This document shows, piece by piece, positions 44,686 through 53,117 of a stretch of DNA of 64,000 nt. Within the stretch, counting starts at the first letter, position 1. Each line of letters starts with the position of its first letter. Origin of the DNA: Amycolatopsis tucumanensis (GTDB taxonomy: Bacteria; Actinomycetota; Actinomycetes; Mycobacteriales; Pseudonocardiaceae); contig NZ_JAKGSD010000029.1 in NCBI RefSeq assembly GCF_021654135.1, forward strand, positions 45,581 to 109,580, written 5' to 3'. The position numbers were made by a program, and so were the translations under genes. Below the pieces are notes generated by a model. That model did no database searches and had not been told where the DNA came from. It was given only the letters and a program-made list of their open reading frames with translations.

Positions 44686-45034
44686 TCGGGCTCCCTCGCA
44701 GGCAATTCGGGCCCTTGACGTTACCGCTTGCGCGTGCTTGCCCACGTAGAGGTGTGGCGCGCACCTCGCCGGAGATCGCGTGGCGCGAACCACCCCGGAA
44801 AAGTCGGAAGGCCGGGCCCACCCCGACGGACCCGACCTTCCGGGGAAAGCGGCCGGGAGCACAGGGCGCCCGCCGCGAAGTCCACCGTCCGTAGGACGTG
44901 AAGAACTCACCAAACGTTGCTTCCACGGTGACGTGACCTACGTCATACGTCAACACTGCCGATCGGGTTGTCGTGGAACGCGAACAGGGCCACCCCGCGT
45001 ACGCGGAGTGGCCCTGCCGGTTGCCCTGGACGGG
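44686..45034. other. 349-base region upstream of fumarase and downstream of sigB
   Basis: Contains the sigB terminator hairpin and TGACGTGACCTACGTCA at 44929-44945, an inverted repeat of TGACGT/ACGTCA with a 5-base spacer. A further TACGTCA follows directly (44946-44952). These may be operator sites for the fumarase promoter. No coding frame is convincing. Confidence 0.45.
44986..45015 (-). terminator. Terminator hairpin for sigB
   Basis: AGGGCCAC-C-CCGCG / CGCGG-A-GTGGCCCT with a two-base loop and one mismatch; it lies 20 bases downstream of the sigB stop on the minus strand. Confidence 0.75.
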
Positions 45035-46060
45035 TCAGCTGGCGTAGGCGCGCAGGCGCTCGGCCCGCTCGCCCTGGCGCAGCTTCGACATGACCTCGCG
45101 CTCGATCTGGCGGACCCGCTCGCGGGACAGCCCGAAGTGCTTGCCGATCTGGTCGAGGGTGCGCGGCTGGCCGTCGTCGAGGCCGTAGCGCATCCGGATG
45201 ACCTGCTGCTCCCGCTCGTCGAGGGTGGCCAGGACCCGGCGCAGGTCGTCCTGCAGCAGGCCCGAGATGACCGCGCTCTCGGCGTCGGTGGCCTCGGAGT
45301 CCTCGATGAAGTCGCCCAGCGGGGCGTCCTCGTCGGTGCCGACCGGCATGTCGAGGCTCACCGGGTCGCGGGCGTGGTCGAGCAGGTCGGCGACCTTCTC
45401 GACGGCGATGCCGGACTCGGCGGCCAGCTCCTCGTTGGTGGCCTCACGGCCGAGTTGCTGGTGCAGGTCGCGCTTGATGCGGGCCAGCTTGTTGACCTGC
45501 TCGACGAGGTGCACGGGCAGCCGGATGGTGCGGCCCTGGTCGGCCATGCCGCGGGTGATGGCCTGGCGGATCCACCACGTCGCGTAGGTCGAGAACTTGA
45601 ACCCCTTGGAGTAGTCGAACTTCTCCACCGCGCGGATCAGACCCAGGTTCCCCTCCTGGATCAGGTCGAGCAGCGGCATCCCCCGCCCCGTGTAGCGCTT
45701 GGCCAGCGACACGACCAGCCGGAGGTTGGCCTCCAGCAGGTGGTTCTTGGCCTTGTGGCCGTCACGCACGAGCGCCTCGAGCTCCTTGCGGCGCTGCGGG
45801 CTCAGCTTCGGCGCGGTGTCGAGCATGTGCTGCGCGAACACCCCCGCCTCGATGCGCTTGGCGAGCTCGACCTCGTCGGCGGCGGACAGCAGCGCGGTCT
45901 TGCCGATCCCGTTGAGGTAGACCCGCACGAGGTCCGCGGCCGGGCCCTGTGCGTCGAGATCCGCGTCGAGGTTCGGCGAAGGGCGTACGCTGGACTCGAC
46001 GGGCTCGGTTTCGGGCTCGGGGACCTCACGAGTCGGGCGCTCGAGAGTCTGTACTGACAT
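45035..46060 (-). CDS. sigB: Group 2 RNA polymerase sigma factor SigB
   Basis: 341 aa. All sigma-70 regions are present: 1.2 (ADLVRVYLNGIGKTALLSAA), 2 (LLDLIQEGNLGLIRAVEKFD, then FKFSTYATWWIRQAI), 3 and 4.2 (LDQIGKHFGLSRERVRQIER). The short acidic N terminus without a long region 1.1 marks SigB rather than the primary factor. It directs stationary-phase and stress transcription. A SigE/SigH-like promoter (46186-46212) lies about 126 bases upstream, in keeping with stress control of sigB in mycobacteria. Confidence 0.9.
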   Translation of the reverse strand: MSVQTLERPTREVPEPETEPVESSVRPSPNLDADLDAQGPAADLVRVYLNGIGKTALLSAADEVELAKRIEAGVFAQHMLDTAPKLSPQRRKELEALVRDGHKAKNHLLEANLRLVVSLAKRYTGRGMPLLDLIQEGNLGLIRAVEKFDYSKGFKFSTYATWWIRQAITRGMADQGRTIRLPVHLVEQVNKLARIKRDLHQQLGREATNEELAAESGIAVEKVADLLDHARDPVSLDMPVGTDEDAPLGDFIEDSEATDAESAVISGLLQDDLRRVLATLDEREQQVIRMRYGLDDGQPRTLDQIGKHFGLSRERVRQIEREVMSKLRQGERAERLRAYAS

Positions 46061-46185
46061 GTTCTGCCTCCCCGGTCACGGGCGGACACGTTCGGTGCGT
46101 CACACCGGCTGTTGCGCCGCGTGGGTGGATCCTGTGGAGTGCTCCACCCCCGCGGTGTCCAGCTCGTCGGCTGGACAATGGTTCC

Positions 46186-46212
46186 AACGCCGGCCGTTGC
46201 CAAAACGTTCCC
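46186..46212 (-). promoter_or_regulatory. Candidate SigE/SigH-type promoter for sigB
   Basis: On the minus strand GGGAAC (46212-46207) and CGTT (46189-46186) are separated by 17 bases, matching the GGAAC-N16-18-CGTT pattern of alternative oxidative/heat-stress sigma factors. The leader to the ATG would be about 120 bases. Confidence 0.6.
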
Positions 46213-46304
46213 GCCTTCTCGACTTCAAGACGAGGCGGTACCGGACTGGGTTGCTCCACCAAAGCTGAGGTTTTGCTGAGAGACCGCTCGGGTGGAGCAT
46301 TGGT

Positions 46305-46730
46305 TCAGACCTCTACGAGCACCGTGAAGGGTCCGTCGTTCACGCTGCGCACCGCCATCATGGCGCCGAACTTCCCTGTGGCGACACGGGCTCCGCGCCC
46401 GCGCAGCTCCGCCACGACGCGGTCGAACAGCTTCAGCGCGTCGTCCGGGCGGGCCGCCTGCGTCCACGATGGACGGCGCCCCTTGCGGGTGTCGCCGTAC
46501 AGCGTGAATTGGCTCACCACCAGCAAAGGGGCGCCGGAAGTGGCGCAGGACTCCTCGTCGCGGAGGATGCGGAGCTCGTGCAGCTTCCGCGCCATGGTGA
46601 CCGCTTTGTCCTCGCTGTCCGAAACGTGGACGCCGAGCAGGACCAGCAGCCCCGGCTCCTCGATCGCGCCGACGACCTCGCCCTCGACTGTGACGCTCGC
46701 CTCGGTCACCCGCGCCGCGACGGCCCTCAC
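46305..46730 (-). CDS. dtd: D-aminoacyl-tRNA deacylase (DTD)
   Basis: 141 aa from the GTG that overlaps the stop of the upstream methyltransferase (GTGA at 46730-46727). DTD signatures are TEASVTVEGEVVGAIEEPGLLVLLGVH at the start and SQFTLYGDTRKGRRPSW, with the Gly-cisPro-like GP motif near the C terminus (MAVRSVNDGPFTVLVEV). It removes D-amino acids from mischarged tRNAs. It is co-transcribed with the methyltransferase in this genome. Confidence 0.92.
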   Translation of the reverse strand: MRAVAARVTEASVTVEGEVVGAIEEPGLLVLLGVHVSDSEDKAVTMARKLHELRILRDEESCATSGAPLLVVSQFTLYGDTRKGRRPSWTQAARPDDALKLFDRVVAELRGRGARVATGKFGAMMAVRSVNDGPFTVLVEV

Positions 46731-48208
46731 ACCGCCTCCAGGAAGCCGTGGCGGACCAGTTCCCGCACCAGCGGCAGCGCGGCCTCGGTGAGCGGGTCCT
46801 CGTCCAGCCCGTGGCCGGCGGCGAGCAGCGACAGCAGGTCCGACAGCGGCAGCGCGCCCCGGCAGCCGGCCAGCAGCGCGGCGACCGTCTCGTCGACCTC
46901 GTGCTGCCAGCCCGGCCCGTCGGAGCGGTGCAGCCGCAGCACCGTGGTGTCCCAGCCCTCGTCGCCGGGCGCGGACACCCGCTCCAGCAGCACCGTCGGC
47001 GGCACCCGGAAGCGCGCGTCCAGCAGGTCGTGCCCGTGCTCCCGCAGCCAGGCCACGCGGTCCAGCCACCGGCCGGCCTCCGGGCCCAGCGGGTCGTCGT
47101 AGGCCTGCCGCAGGTCCTCGCAGACCACCGTCGGGTGGGCCGCGTCCGTGCGGCGCAGGGTGACGAACCCGAACCCGACGCCCTGGACCTTGTTCTCCGC
47201 GAACCAGTCCAGCCAGTCGGCGGCCTTGGCCCGGCCGCGGTCGGAGCGCGGATCGATGCCCGCGTCACGCAACCAGGTGCCCACGTACAGCCCGGGGTCG
47301 GCTACGTCGCGTTGCACGAACCACGCGTCCGTGCCGCCGGGGAGCCATCGGCTCACCCGGTCGGCCCAGTCCTCGCCGTCGACGTGCAACCAGGAGGCGA
47401 GCAGCTGCCCGGTGCCGCCCTCGGTCAGGAACCCGGGCAGCTGGCGGATCACCAGTGCGCTCGCGTCGTCGCCGCCGAGGCCGGAGTCGCGGTAGGTGTA
47501 GTCGACGCGCGGCGGGCCCACCACGAACGGGGGATTGCACACGATCTGGTCGAACCGGCGGCGCGCGACCGGCGCGAACCACTCGCCCCGCACCAGTTCG
47601 ACGTCCAGCTCGTTCAGCCGGAACGTCGCGTCCGCGAGCGCCAGCGCCCGCTCCGACACGTCGGTGGCGGTGACGCGCTGGGCGTGCCGGGTCGCGTGCA
47701 GCGCCTGCACGCCGTTGCCGGTGCCCAGGTCCAGCAGGCTGCCCACCGGGCGGCGGGTCGTGGCGCGGATCAGGCTCAGCGACGCGTGCCCGACGCCGAG
47801 CACGTGGTCCGGCGGGACCTCCGCGCCGAGCACGTCGGAGTCCAGGTCCGACACGACCCACCACGAGCCCTGCTCGTCCCCGTGCGGCCGCACGTCCAGG
47901 CCCGCGCGCAGCTGCTCCCGTCCGCGCACGAGACCGGCCGCGAGCGCGTCGTCCAGCGCCAGCGGCGCCAGCGCGGCCCGCACGGCCGTTTCGGGCTCGG
48001 CGGAACCCAGCAGGAAGAGGCGGATGAGCGTGCCGAGCTCGCCGGCGTCCGCGCTGGCGCGGAAGGCGAGTTCGGGCTCGCCGCGGCCCAGCGCCGCGTG
48101 GGCCGCCCCGCCCAGCGCGTCGACCACGCCGTCGGCGTCGTAGCCGGTGCGCTGGAACGCCTCGCGCAGCCGGGCCAGGAAATCGTCGGAGAACCGCGGA
48201 ATGCTCAC
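46727..48208 (-). CDS. Large class I methyltransferase, RNA/protein N-methyltransferase type (HemK/RsmC-like)
   Basis: 493 aa from the GTG at 48208 (VSIPRFSDDFLARLREAFQR). The N-terminal 150 residues are a helical domain. Then come the methyltransferase core SLLDLGTGNGVQALHAT, TATDVSERALALA and the catalytic NPPFVVG motif shared by N6-adenine and glutamine methyltransferases. The C terminus (around 350-490) is an extra winged-helix-like domain. The exact target is unknown; rRNA or protein glutamine methylation is likely. Its start is 49 bases from the divergent M20 gene and it overlaps dtd by 4 bases. Confidence 0.8.
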   Translation of the reverse strand: MSIPRFSDDFLARLREAFQRTGYDADGVVDALGGAAHAALGRGEPELAFRASADAGELGTLIRLFLLGSAEPETAVRAALAPLALDDALAAGLVRGREQLRAGLDVRPHGDEQGSWWVVSDLDSDVLGAEVPPDHVLGVGHASLSLIRATTRRPVGSLLDLGTGNGVQALHATRHAQRVTATDVSERALALADATFRLNELDVELVRGEWFAPVARRRFDQIVCNPPFVVGPPRVDYTYRDSGLGGDDASALVIRQLPGFLTEGGTGQLLASWLHVDGEDWADRVSRWLPGGTDAWFVQRDVADPGLYVGTWLRDAGIDPRSDRGRAKAADWLDWFAENKVQGVGFGFVTLRRTDAAHPTVVCEDLRQAYDDPLGPEAGRWLDRVAWLREHGHDLLDARFRVPPTVLLERVSAPGDEGWDTTVLRLHRSDGPGWQHEVDETVAALLAGCRGALPLSDLLSLLAAGHGLDEDPLTEAALPLVRELVRHGFLEAV

Positions 48209-48257
48209 GGTGGGTGATCCTCCCACGCGGGCGCCGCGGCTGTGCTGAGATGGCCGC

Positions 48258-49541
48258 ATGACCACCACGGACCGGGCGACGGTGCTCGCGGGCCTCGGCG
48301 AACTCCTGCCGGGACTCGAGGAGCTCTACCTCGACCTGCACCGCAACCCCGAGCTGTCGTTCGCCGAGCACCGCACCGCCGGCAAGCTCGCGGACCGGTT
48401 GCGTGAGGCCGGTTACGAGGTGCACACCGGCATCGGCGGGACCGGGGTGGCGGGCGTGCTGCGCAACGGGGACGGCCCGGTCGTGATGCTGCGCGCGGAC
48501 ATCGACGCGCTGCCGGTCGCGGAGAAGACCGGCCTGCCCTACGCCAGCGAGGTGCGCGCGCCGAACCAGGACGGCGACGCGGTCCCGGTGATGCACGCGT
48601 GCGGCCACGACATGCACGCCACCTGGCTGGACGGCGCGGCGCGGCTGCTCGCCGACGGCCGGGACGGCTGGCGGGGCACGGTCGTCGTGGTCTACCAGCC
48701 GGGGGAGGAGGTCGGCGAGGGCGCGGAGACGATGGTGCGCGACGGCCTGTTCAACCTCGTCGGTACGCCCGCGGTGGTGCTGGGCCAGCACGTCGTGCCC
48801 GGGCCGGCGGGCTGGGTGCTGACGCGGCCGGGTGTGCTGATGGCGGCCACCGACTCGCTGCGGATCGTGCTGCACGGCCGCGGCGGGCACGGCTCCCGCC
48901 CGGAGACGACGGTCGACCCGGCGGTGCTGGCCGCGTCGGTGGTGATGCGGTTGCAGACAATCGTGTCCCGCGAGATCGCGGCGACCGAGCAGGCCGTGGT
49001 GACCGTCGGCTCGATGCACGTCGGCACCGCGGCCAACGTCATCGCCGAGGAAGCGGTGCTCGAGGTCAACGTCCGCACCTTCGACGAGCAGGTCCGGCAG
49101 CGGGTGCTGGCCGCGATCGAGCGCATCGTGCAGGGCGAGGCGGCCGCGGCGGGCGCGCCACGGCCGCCGGAGATCACCCCGATCGCGACCTTCCCGGTGA
49201 CCAGCAACGACGAGGGCGCGAACCGCACGCTCACGGAGGCGTTCACCGCGCACTTCGGCGCCGACCGGACGATGGAGGCCCCGCTGGTCACCGGCAGCGA
49301 GGACTTCGGCGAGTTCGGCAGGGCGGCCGGGGCGCCGTCGGTGTTCTGGCTGGTCGGCGGCCTGGACCCGGACTTCGTGCTCACCGCGATGGCGGAGGGC
49401 CGGTTCGAGCGCGACGTCCCGTCGAACCACTCGCCGCGGTTCGCGCCGGTGCTGCACCCGACGCTGCGGACCGGGGTGGAGACGCTGGTCGTGGCGGCGC
49501 TCACATTTTTGTCGGTGGGTGGTGGCAAGCTCGGGGCATGA
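48258..49541 (+). CDS. M20-family amidohydrolase
   Basis: 427 aa. Catalytic parts are MLRADIDALPVAEKTGLPY, MHACGHDMHATW, YQPGEEVGEGAETM and GSEDFGEFG, with the dimer domain at RGGHGSRPETTVDP. It is a second M20 enzyme related to the one at 14703 and probably hydrolyses N-acyl amino acids or aminobenzoyl-type amides. The stop overlaps the DinB-like gene start (ATGA, 49538-49541). Confidence 0.85.
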   Translation: MTTTDRATVLAGLGELLPGLEELYLDLHRNPELSFAEHRTAGKLADRLREAGYEVHTGIGGTGVAGVLRNGDGPVVMLRADIDALPVAEKTGLPYASEVRAPNQDGDAVPVMHACGHDMHATWLDGAARLLADGRDGWRGTVVVVYQPGEEVGEGAETMVRDGLFNLVGTPAVVLGQHVVPGPAGWVLTRPGVLMAATDSLRIVLHGRGGHGSRPETTVDPAVLAASVVMRLQTIVSREIAATEQAVVTVGSMHVGTAANVIAEEAVLEVNVRTFDEQVRQRVLAAIERIVQGEAAAAGAPRPPEITPIATFPVTSNDEGANRTLTEAFTAHFGADRTMEAPLVTGSEDFGEFGRAAGAPSVFWLVGGLDPDFVLTAMAEGRFERDVPSNHSPRFAPVLHPTLRTGVETLVVAALTFLSVGGGKLGA

Positions 49542-50092
49542 CCGGAAGCGCCCCGATCCCCGCCGCCAACTTCGCCCAGCCGTGGGCGGACGACACCCGC
49601 CCGCCCCTGCCCAAGACCGGTGACGAGCGCGCGATCCTCACCGCCTACCTCGACTGGCACCGGCAGACCTTCGAGCTCAAGTGCACGGGGGTCGCGCCGG
49701 ACCGCCTGTCCGAGCGGTTGATCCCGCCCTCGGGGCTCACCCTGCACGGCCTGCTGCGGCACCTCGCCGGCGTCGAGCGGTGGTGGTTCCGCATACAGTT
49801 CCGCGGCGAGGACGTGCCGGTCCTGTACTACTCCGACGACGACCCGGAGCAGGACTTCGAGCGGCTGGACGGCGATCCGGCGGAGGCGCTGGCGGTGTGG
49901 CGCGCCGAGTGCGAGGCCTCCCGGCGGATCGTCGCCGAAGCGCCGTCGCTCGACGAGACGGGCGTGCACCAGGCCTCCGGTGAGCCGATCTCGTTGCGGC
50001 GGATCATGGTGCACATGCTCGCCGAGTACGCCCGGCACAACGGGCACGCCGACCTGCTGCGCGAACGGATCGACGGCCGGACCGGGCACTGA
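49538..50092 (+). CDS. DinB-like (DUF664) four-helix protein
   Basis: 184 aa, start MTGSAPIPAANFAQPWADD. It is a DinB/DUF664 family member by TLHGLLRHLAGVERWWFRIQF and the C-terminal ISLRRIMVHMLAEYARHNGHADLLRERIDG, with histidines in the pattern of the metal-binding triad of DinB-like S-transferases. Such proteins may be mycothiol-dependent transferases. It is translationally coupled to the M20 gene before it and 11 bases from the M20 gene after it. Confidence 0.85.
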   Translation: MTGSAPIPAANFAQPWADDTRPPLPKTGDERAILTAYLDWHRQTFELKCTGVAPDRLSERLIPPSGLTLHGLLRHLAGVERWWFRIQFRGEDVPVLYYSDDDPEQDFERLDGDPAEALAVWRAECEASRRIVAEAPSLDETGVHQASGEPISLRRIMVHMLAEYARHNGHADLLRERIDGRTGH

Positions 50093-50103
50093 AGGAGGGG
50101 AAT

Positions 50104-51204
50104 GTGACGGACGCACTCGCGCTGACCCGGGCGCTGACCGCGGTCGACACGGTGGGTCACGGGGAAACCGCGGCGCTGGAGGTCGTGGCGCCGCTGCTGC
50201 GGGACGCGGGGTTCCGCCTCGAGGTGTTCGAGCACGAACCCGGCCGCGGCACGCTGGTGGCCGAGTGGGAGACCGGGCACGACGTGCCCCCGCTGTGCCT
50301 GTCCGGGCACGTCGACACGGTGCCGCTGGGCGGCGCTCCGTGGCAGCACGACCCGTTCGCCGGGGAGACCGACGGCGACCGCGTGTACGGGCGCGGCGTG
50401 AGCGACATGAAGGCCGGGGTGGCGGCGATCGTGACGGCGGCGGTCACGGTCGCGCGGTCCCGGCCGCGCCGCGCCGGGCTGCGGCTCGTGCTGACGGCGG
50501 CCGAGGAGACGGGGTCGCAGGGCGCGCGGTTCGTGGCGGACCGGCTGGGGCCGAGCGGTCCGCTGGTCATCACCGAGCCGACCGCGAACGCGGCGTTCCA
50601 CGGGCACAAGGGCGCGCTGTGGCTGGAGGCGCTCGCCACCGGCGTGACCGCGCACGGGTCGATGCCGCACCTGGGGGACAACGCGGTGGTCAAGCTGGCC
50701 GCGGCGGTGTCGCGGCTGGCGGAGTACCGGTTCGGGGTGGAGCCGCACCCGGTGATGGGGCTGCCGACGCTGAACGTGGGCACCTTCACCGGCGGGCTGA
50801 ACACGAACTCGGTGCCCGACCGCGCGGTGGCGACGGTGGACGTGCGGACGGTGGCGGGGCAGGACCACGCGGCGCTGTTGGAGTCGCTGGCCGCGGTGGC
50901 CGGGGTCGAGGTGCGCCCGCTGATCGACCTGCCGCCGGTGTGGACCGATCCGGGCGACGAGTGGGCGGCCTCGGCGGCCGCGATCGTCCGGGAGGTCACC
51001 GGCGCGGGCGGTGAGGTGGCGACGGCGACGTACTTCACCGACGCGTCCGTGCTGACCCCCGCGCTGGGCGGGGTGCCGACGCTGATCTGCGGGCCGGGCG
51101 AGCCGGAGCAGGCGCACGTCACCGACGAGTGGTGCTCGATCACCCGGCTGGCCGAGTCGGTGGAGATCCTCACGCGCGTGTGCGCCGGGTGGTGCGGGAT
51201 TTAA
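50104..51204 (+). CDS. M20-family peptidase/deacylase (ArgE/DapE/CPG2-like)
   Basis: 366 aa, GTG start (VTDALALTRALTAVDTVGHG). Metal and catalytic residues are seen in LCLSGHVDTVPLGG, GRGVSDMKAGVAAIVTAA and TAAEETGSQGARF; the dimerisation domain has VTAHGSMPHLGDNA. It is closest in layout to succinyl-diaminopimelate desuccinylase or acetylornithine deacetylase, but neither pathway is present here. Third gene of an operon with the M20 and DinB-like genes. Confidence 0.8.
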   Translation: MTDALALTRALTAVDTVGHGETAALEVVAPLLRDAGFRLEVFEHEPGRGTLVAEWETGHDVPPLCLSGHVDTVPLGGAPWQHDPFAGETDGDRVYGRGVSDMKAGVAAIVTAAVTVARSRPRRAGLRLVLTAAEETGSQGARFVADRLGPSGPLVITEPTANAAFHGHKGALWLEALATGVTAHGSMPHLGDNAVVKLAAAVSRLAEYRFGVEPHPVMGLPTLNVGTFTGGLNTNSVPDRAVATVDVRTVAGQDHAALLESLAAVAGVEVRPLIDLPPVWTDPGDEWAASAAAIVREVTGAGGEVATATYFTDASVLTPALGGVPTLICGPGEPEQAHVTDEWCSITRLAESVEILTRVCAGWCGI

Positions 51205-51252
51205 CGCCACCCGAGTATCGCCGGGGAGGGCGAAGTGGCAGCATGGAGGCAC

Positions 51253-51258
51253 AGGAGG
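51253..51258 (+). promoter_or_regulatory. Ribosome-binding site deciding the DUF3099 start
   Basis: AGGAGG eight bases before the GTG at 51267. It favours this start (VNRSPRGTGDED) over the upstream ATG at 51243. Confidence 0.6.
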
Positions 51259-51266
51259 TGGTCGCG

Positions 51267-51593
51267 GTGAACAGGTCCCCCCGGGGCACCGGCGACGAGG
51301 ACGCCCCCGTTCTCATCACCGAGGCCGCACCGTCCTACGAAGACGAGCACGCGGCCCGCAAGCGCAAGTACATGCTGATGATGGGCATGCGGTTCCCGTG
51401 CCTGGTGCTGGCCGGGATCTTCTACCACACGTGGTGGCTGGCGCTGCTGTTCATCGTCATCTCGATCCCGCTGCCCTGGGTCGCGGTGCTGATCGCCAAC
51501 GACCGCCCCCCGCGCAAGCCGGAGAAGGTCAACCGCTACCAGCGCAACGCGAAGGCCATCGAACACCGCGAACACCGCATCATCGACGGCTGA
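51267..51593 (+). CDS. DUF3099-type small membrane protein
   Basis: 108 aa from the GTG; an ATG 24 bases upstream would add 8 residues. The core is VLITEAAPSYEDEHAARKRKYMLMM followed by two membrane segments (FPCLVLAGIFYHTWWLALLF and IVISIPLPWVAVLIAND) and a basic tail NRYQRNAKAIEHREH. This matches the actinobacterial DUF3099 family, which has no known function. It lies after the M20 operon and before the tandem repeats. Confidence 0.85.
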   Translation: MNRSPRGTGDEDAPVLITEAAPSYEDEHAARKRKYMLMMGMRFPCLVLAGIFYHTWWLALLFIVISIPLPWVAVLIANDRPPRKPEKVNRYQRNAKAIEHREHRIIDG

Positions 51594-52250
51594 CCCCGCC
51601 GCTCGGCGTACCCGTCGCGGGTAGCTGGGCCGCCGCCGCGGGTGGTGGGGCGTGCCGCCGGGGTTGAGTGAGCCGCCGCGGGTGGCCGGGCTGCCGCCGC
51701 GGGTGGTGGGGCGTGCCGTCGGGATTGAGTGAGCCGCCGCGGGTGGCCGGGCTGCCGCCGCGGGTGGTGGGGCGTGCCGCCGGGATTGAGTGAGCCGCCG
51801 CGGGTGGTGGGCGTGCCGCCGGGATTGACTGAGCCGCCGCGGGTGGCTGGGCTGCCGCCGCGGGTGGTGGGCGTGCCGCCGGGATTGACTGAGCCGCCGC
51901 GGGTGGGGGGCCTGCCGCCGGGATTGACTGAGCCGCCGCGGGCGGCAGGGCGGCGCCCCGAGAGTGGCCGAGCTTGAGCTGCCGCTTCGATCGGCAACAC
52001 TGTGCCGGTGCCGCGGGTGGGCAACTCGCCACCGTCTGGGCGCCCCTGCGCCGTCTGCCTGCCGCGCGACGGCTTCACCGAAGTCGGCGCTCCACGCAGG
52101 GCCGCGGCCGGCGCCCGCCGCGCATTCACCGCACCGGATCACCGCACCTGCGCGAAGCCTCCACGGGCGCGGCATCGACCTCTGCCGCGCCCGTGGACGC
52201 GCAACCCGCCCCGTCGCACTGCCGCGGCAGGACCAGTGACTCAGCCGGGA
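51594..52250. other. 657-base gap between DUF3099 and psuK
   Basis: Bases 51630-51950 are tandem repeats. The rest (51950-52250) is GC-rich; frames there contain long Arg/Pro/Ala runs and no convincing protein, although short stretches look quasi-coding. No terminator or operator was recognised. Confidence 0.5.
51630..51950. repeat. Complex tandem repeat, units of about 39 and 61 bp
   Basis: Six copies of GGG(A/G)TTGA(G/C)TGAGCCGCCGCGGG separated by GGTGG-rich spacers with the common sequence GGGCGTGCCGCC, some with an extra GGCTGCCGCCGCGGGTGG. Long units (about 61 bp) alternate with short ones (about 39 bp). Frames through it encode only Gly/Pro/Ala/Arg repeats, so it is probably non-coding. 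Confidence 0.85.
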
Positions 52251-53117
52251 TCAGGGCTGAGCGCCGACCTTGGTGACCGCCCGCGCGCCCAGCCGCACGC
52301 CCGCCCGCAGGGCGTCCACAGTGGACTCCCCGCGGAGCCAGGCCGCCAGCACGCCCGCGTCGAACGCGTCGCCCGCGCCGGTGGAGTCCACGCATTCCGC
52401 CTCCTCCGCGGGCACGCTCACCTCACCGTCGGCGGACACCCACGTCGCGCCCTCCAGACCCGCCGTCACCACCACCGCGCCGACGTCGTCCAGGAGCGCC
52501 TTCGCCGCCGACGGCGCCGCCGAGCCGGTCAGCGCCAGCAGTTCCTCCGTGTTGGGCAGCAACAGGTCCGTGCCACGCACGTCCGCCAGGAACGCCCCCG
52601 GATCGGTGATCAACGCGGCCGCCTGCGGGTCCACCGACGTGGTCAGCCCGGCCTCCTTCGCCGCCGCCAGCGCGGCCAGCCCCGCGGGCCGCGACGACGG
52701 GTCGAGCAGCACGTACCCGGACAGGTGCACGTGGTCCGCGCCGGCCAGCACCGCCGGGTCGATGTCCGCGGGCGCGAACCGGGCCATCGCGCCCCGGTCC
52801 GGCAGCATGCTCCGCTGACCCGAACCGTCCACCAGCACCACGACCACGCAGGTCGGCGCGTCACCGTCGACCGCGAACGCGCACGACACGCCCGCCGCCT
52901 CCAGTTCGGCCCGCACGGTGCGCCCGCCGGCGTCGTCGCCGATGCGTGCGATCAGCGTCGTCTCCACGCCCGCCTCGGCCAGCCACACCGCCGTGTTCGC
53001 GCCCGCGCCGCCGCCGGCCAGCCGCACCCGCGACCGCGAGTCGCCGCCGTGGACGATCGGTCCCTCGTGCCGGGCCACCACGTCCAGCCCGGCGTCCCCG
53101 ACCACGACGACCTTCAC
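52251..53117 (-). CDS. psuK: PfkB-family kinase, probable pseudouridine kinase PsuK
   Basis: 288 aa from a GTG overlapping the psuG stop (GTGA). PfkB signatures are GGGAGANTAVWLAEAG near the N terminus and the C-terminal DSTGAGDAFDAGVLAAWL, with the catalytic Asp of GAGD. The coupling to psuG, which uses pseudouridine 5'-phosphate, identifies it as the kinase that makes that substrate rather than ribokinase. Its end lies at the repeat-rich gap. Confidence 0.85.
   Translation of the reverse strand: MKVVVVGDAGLDVVARHEGPIVHGGDSRSRVRLAGGGAGANTAVWLAEAGVETTLIARIGDDAGGRTVRAELEAAGVSCAFAVDGDAPTCVVVVLVDGSGQRSMLPDRGAMARFAPADIDPAVLAGADHVHLSGYVLLDPSSRPAGLAALAAAKEAGLTTSVDPQAAALITDPGAFLADVRGTDLLLPNTEELLALTGSAAPSAAKALLDDVGAVVVTAGLEGATWVSADGEVSVPAEEAECVDSTGAGDAFDAGVLAAWLRGESTVDALRAGVRLGARAVTKVGAQP

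Noticed and set aside
47265..49457. 730-codon minus-strand frame spanning the methyltransferase and M20 genes
   Set aside because: The left part is a shadow of the methyltransferase and the right part is antisense to the M20 gene; no domain of its own.
51600..51960. CRISPR array suggested by regular repeats
   Set aside because: Repeats are contiguous with repeat-like spacers of variable and very GC-rich sequence, repeats are not separated by unique spacers, and no cas genes are nearby.
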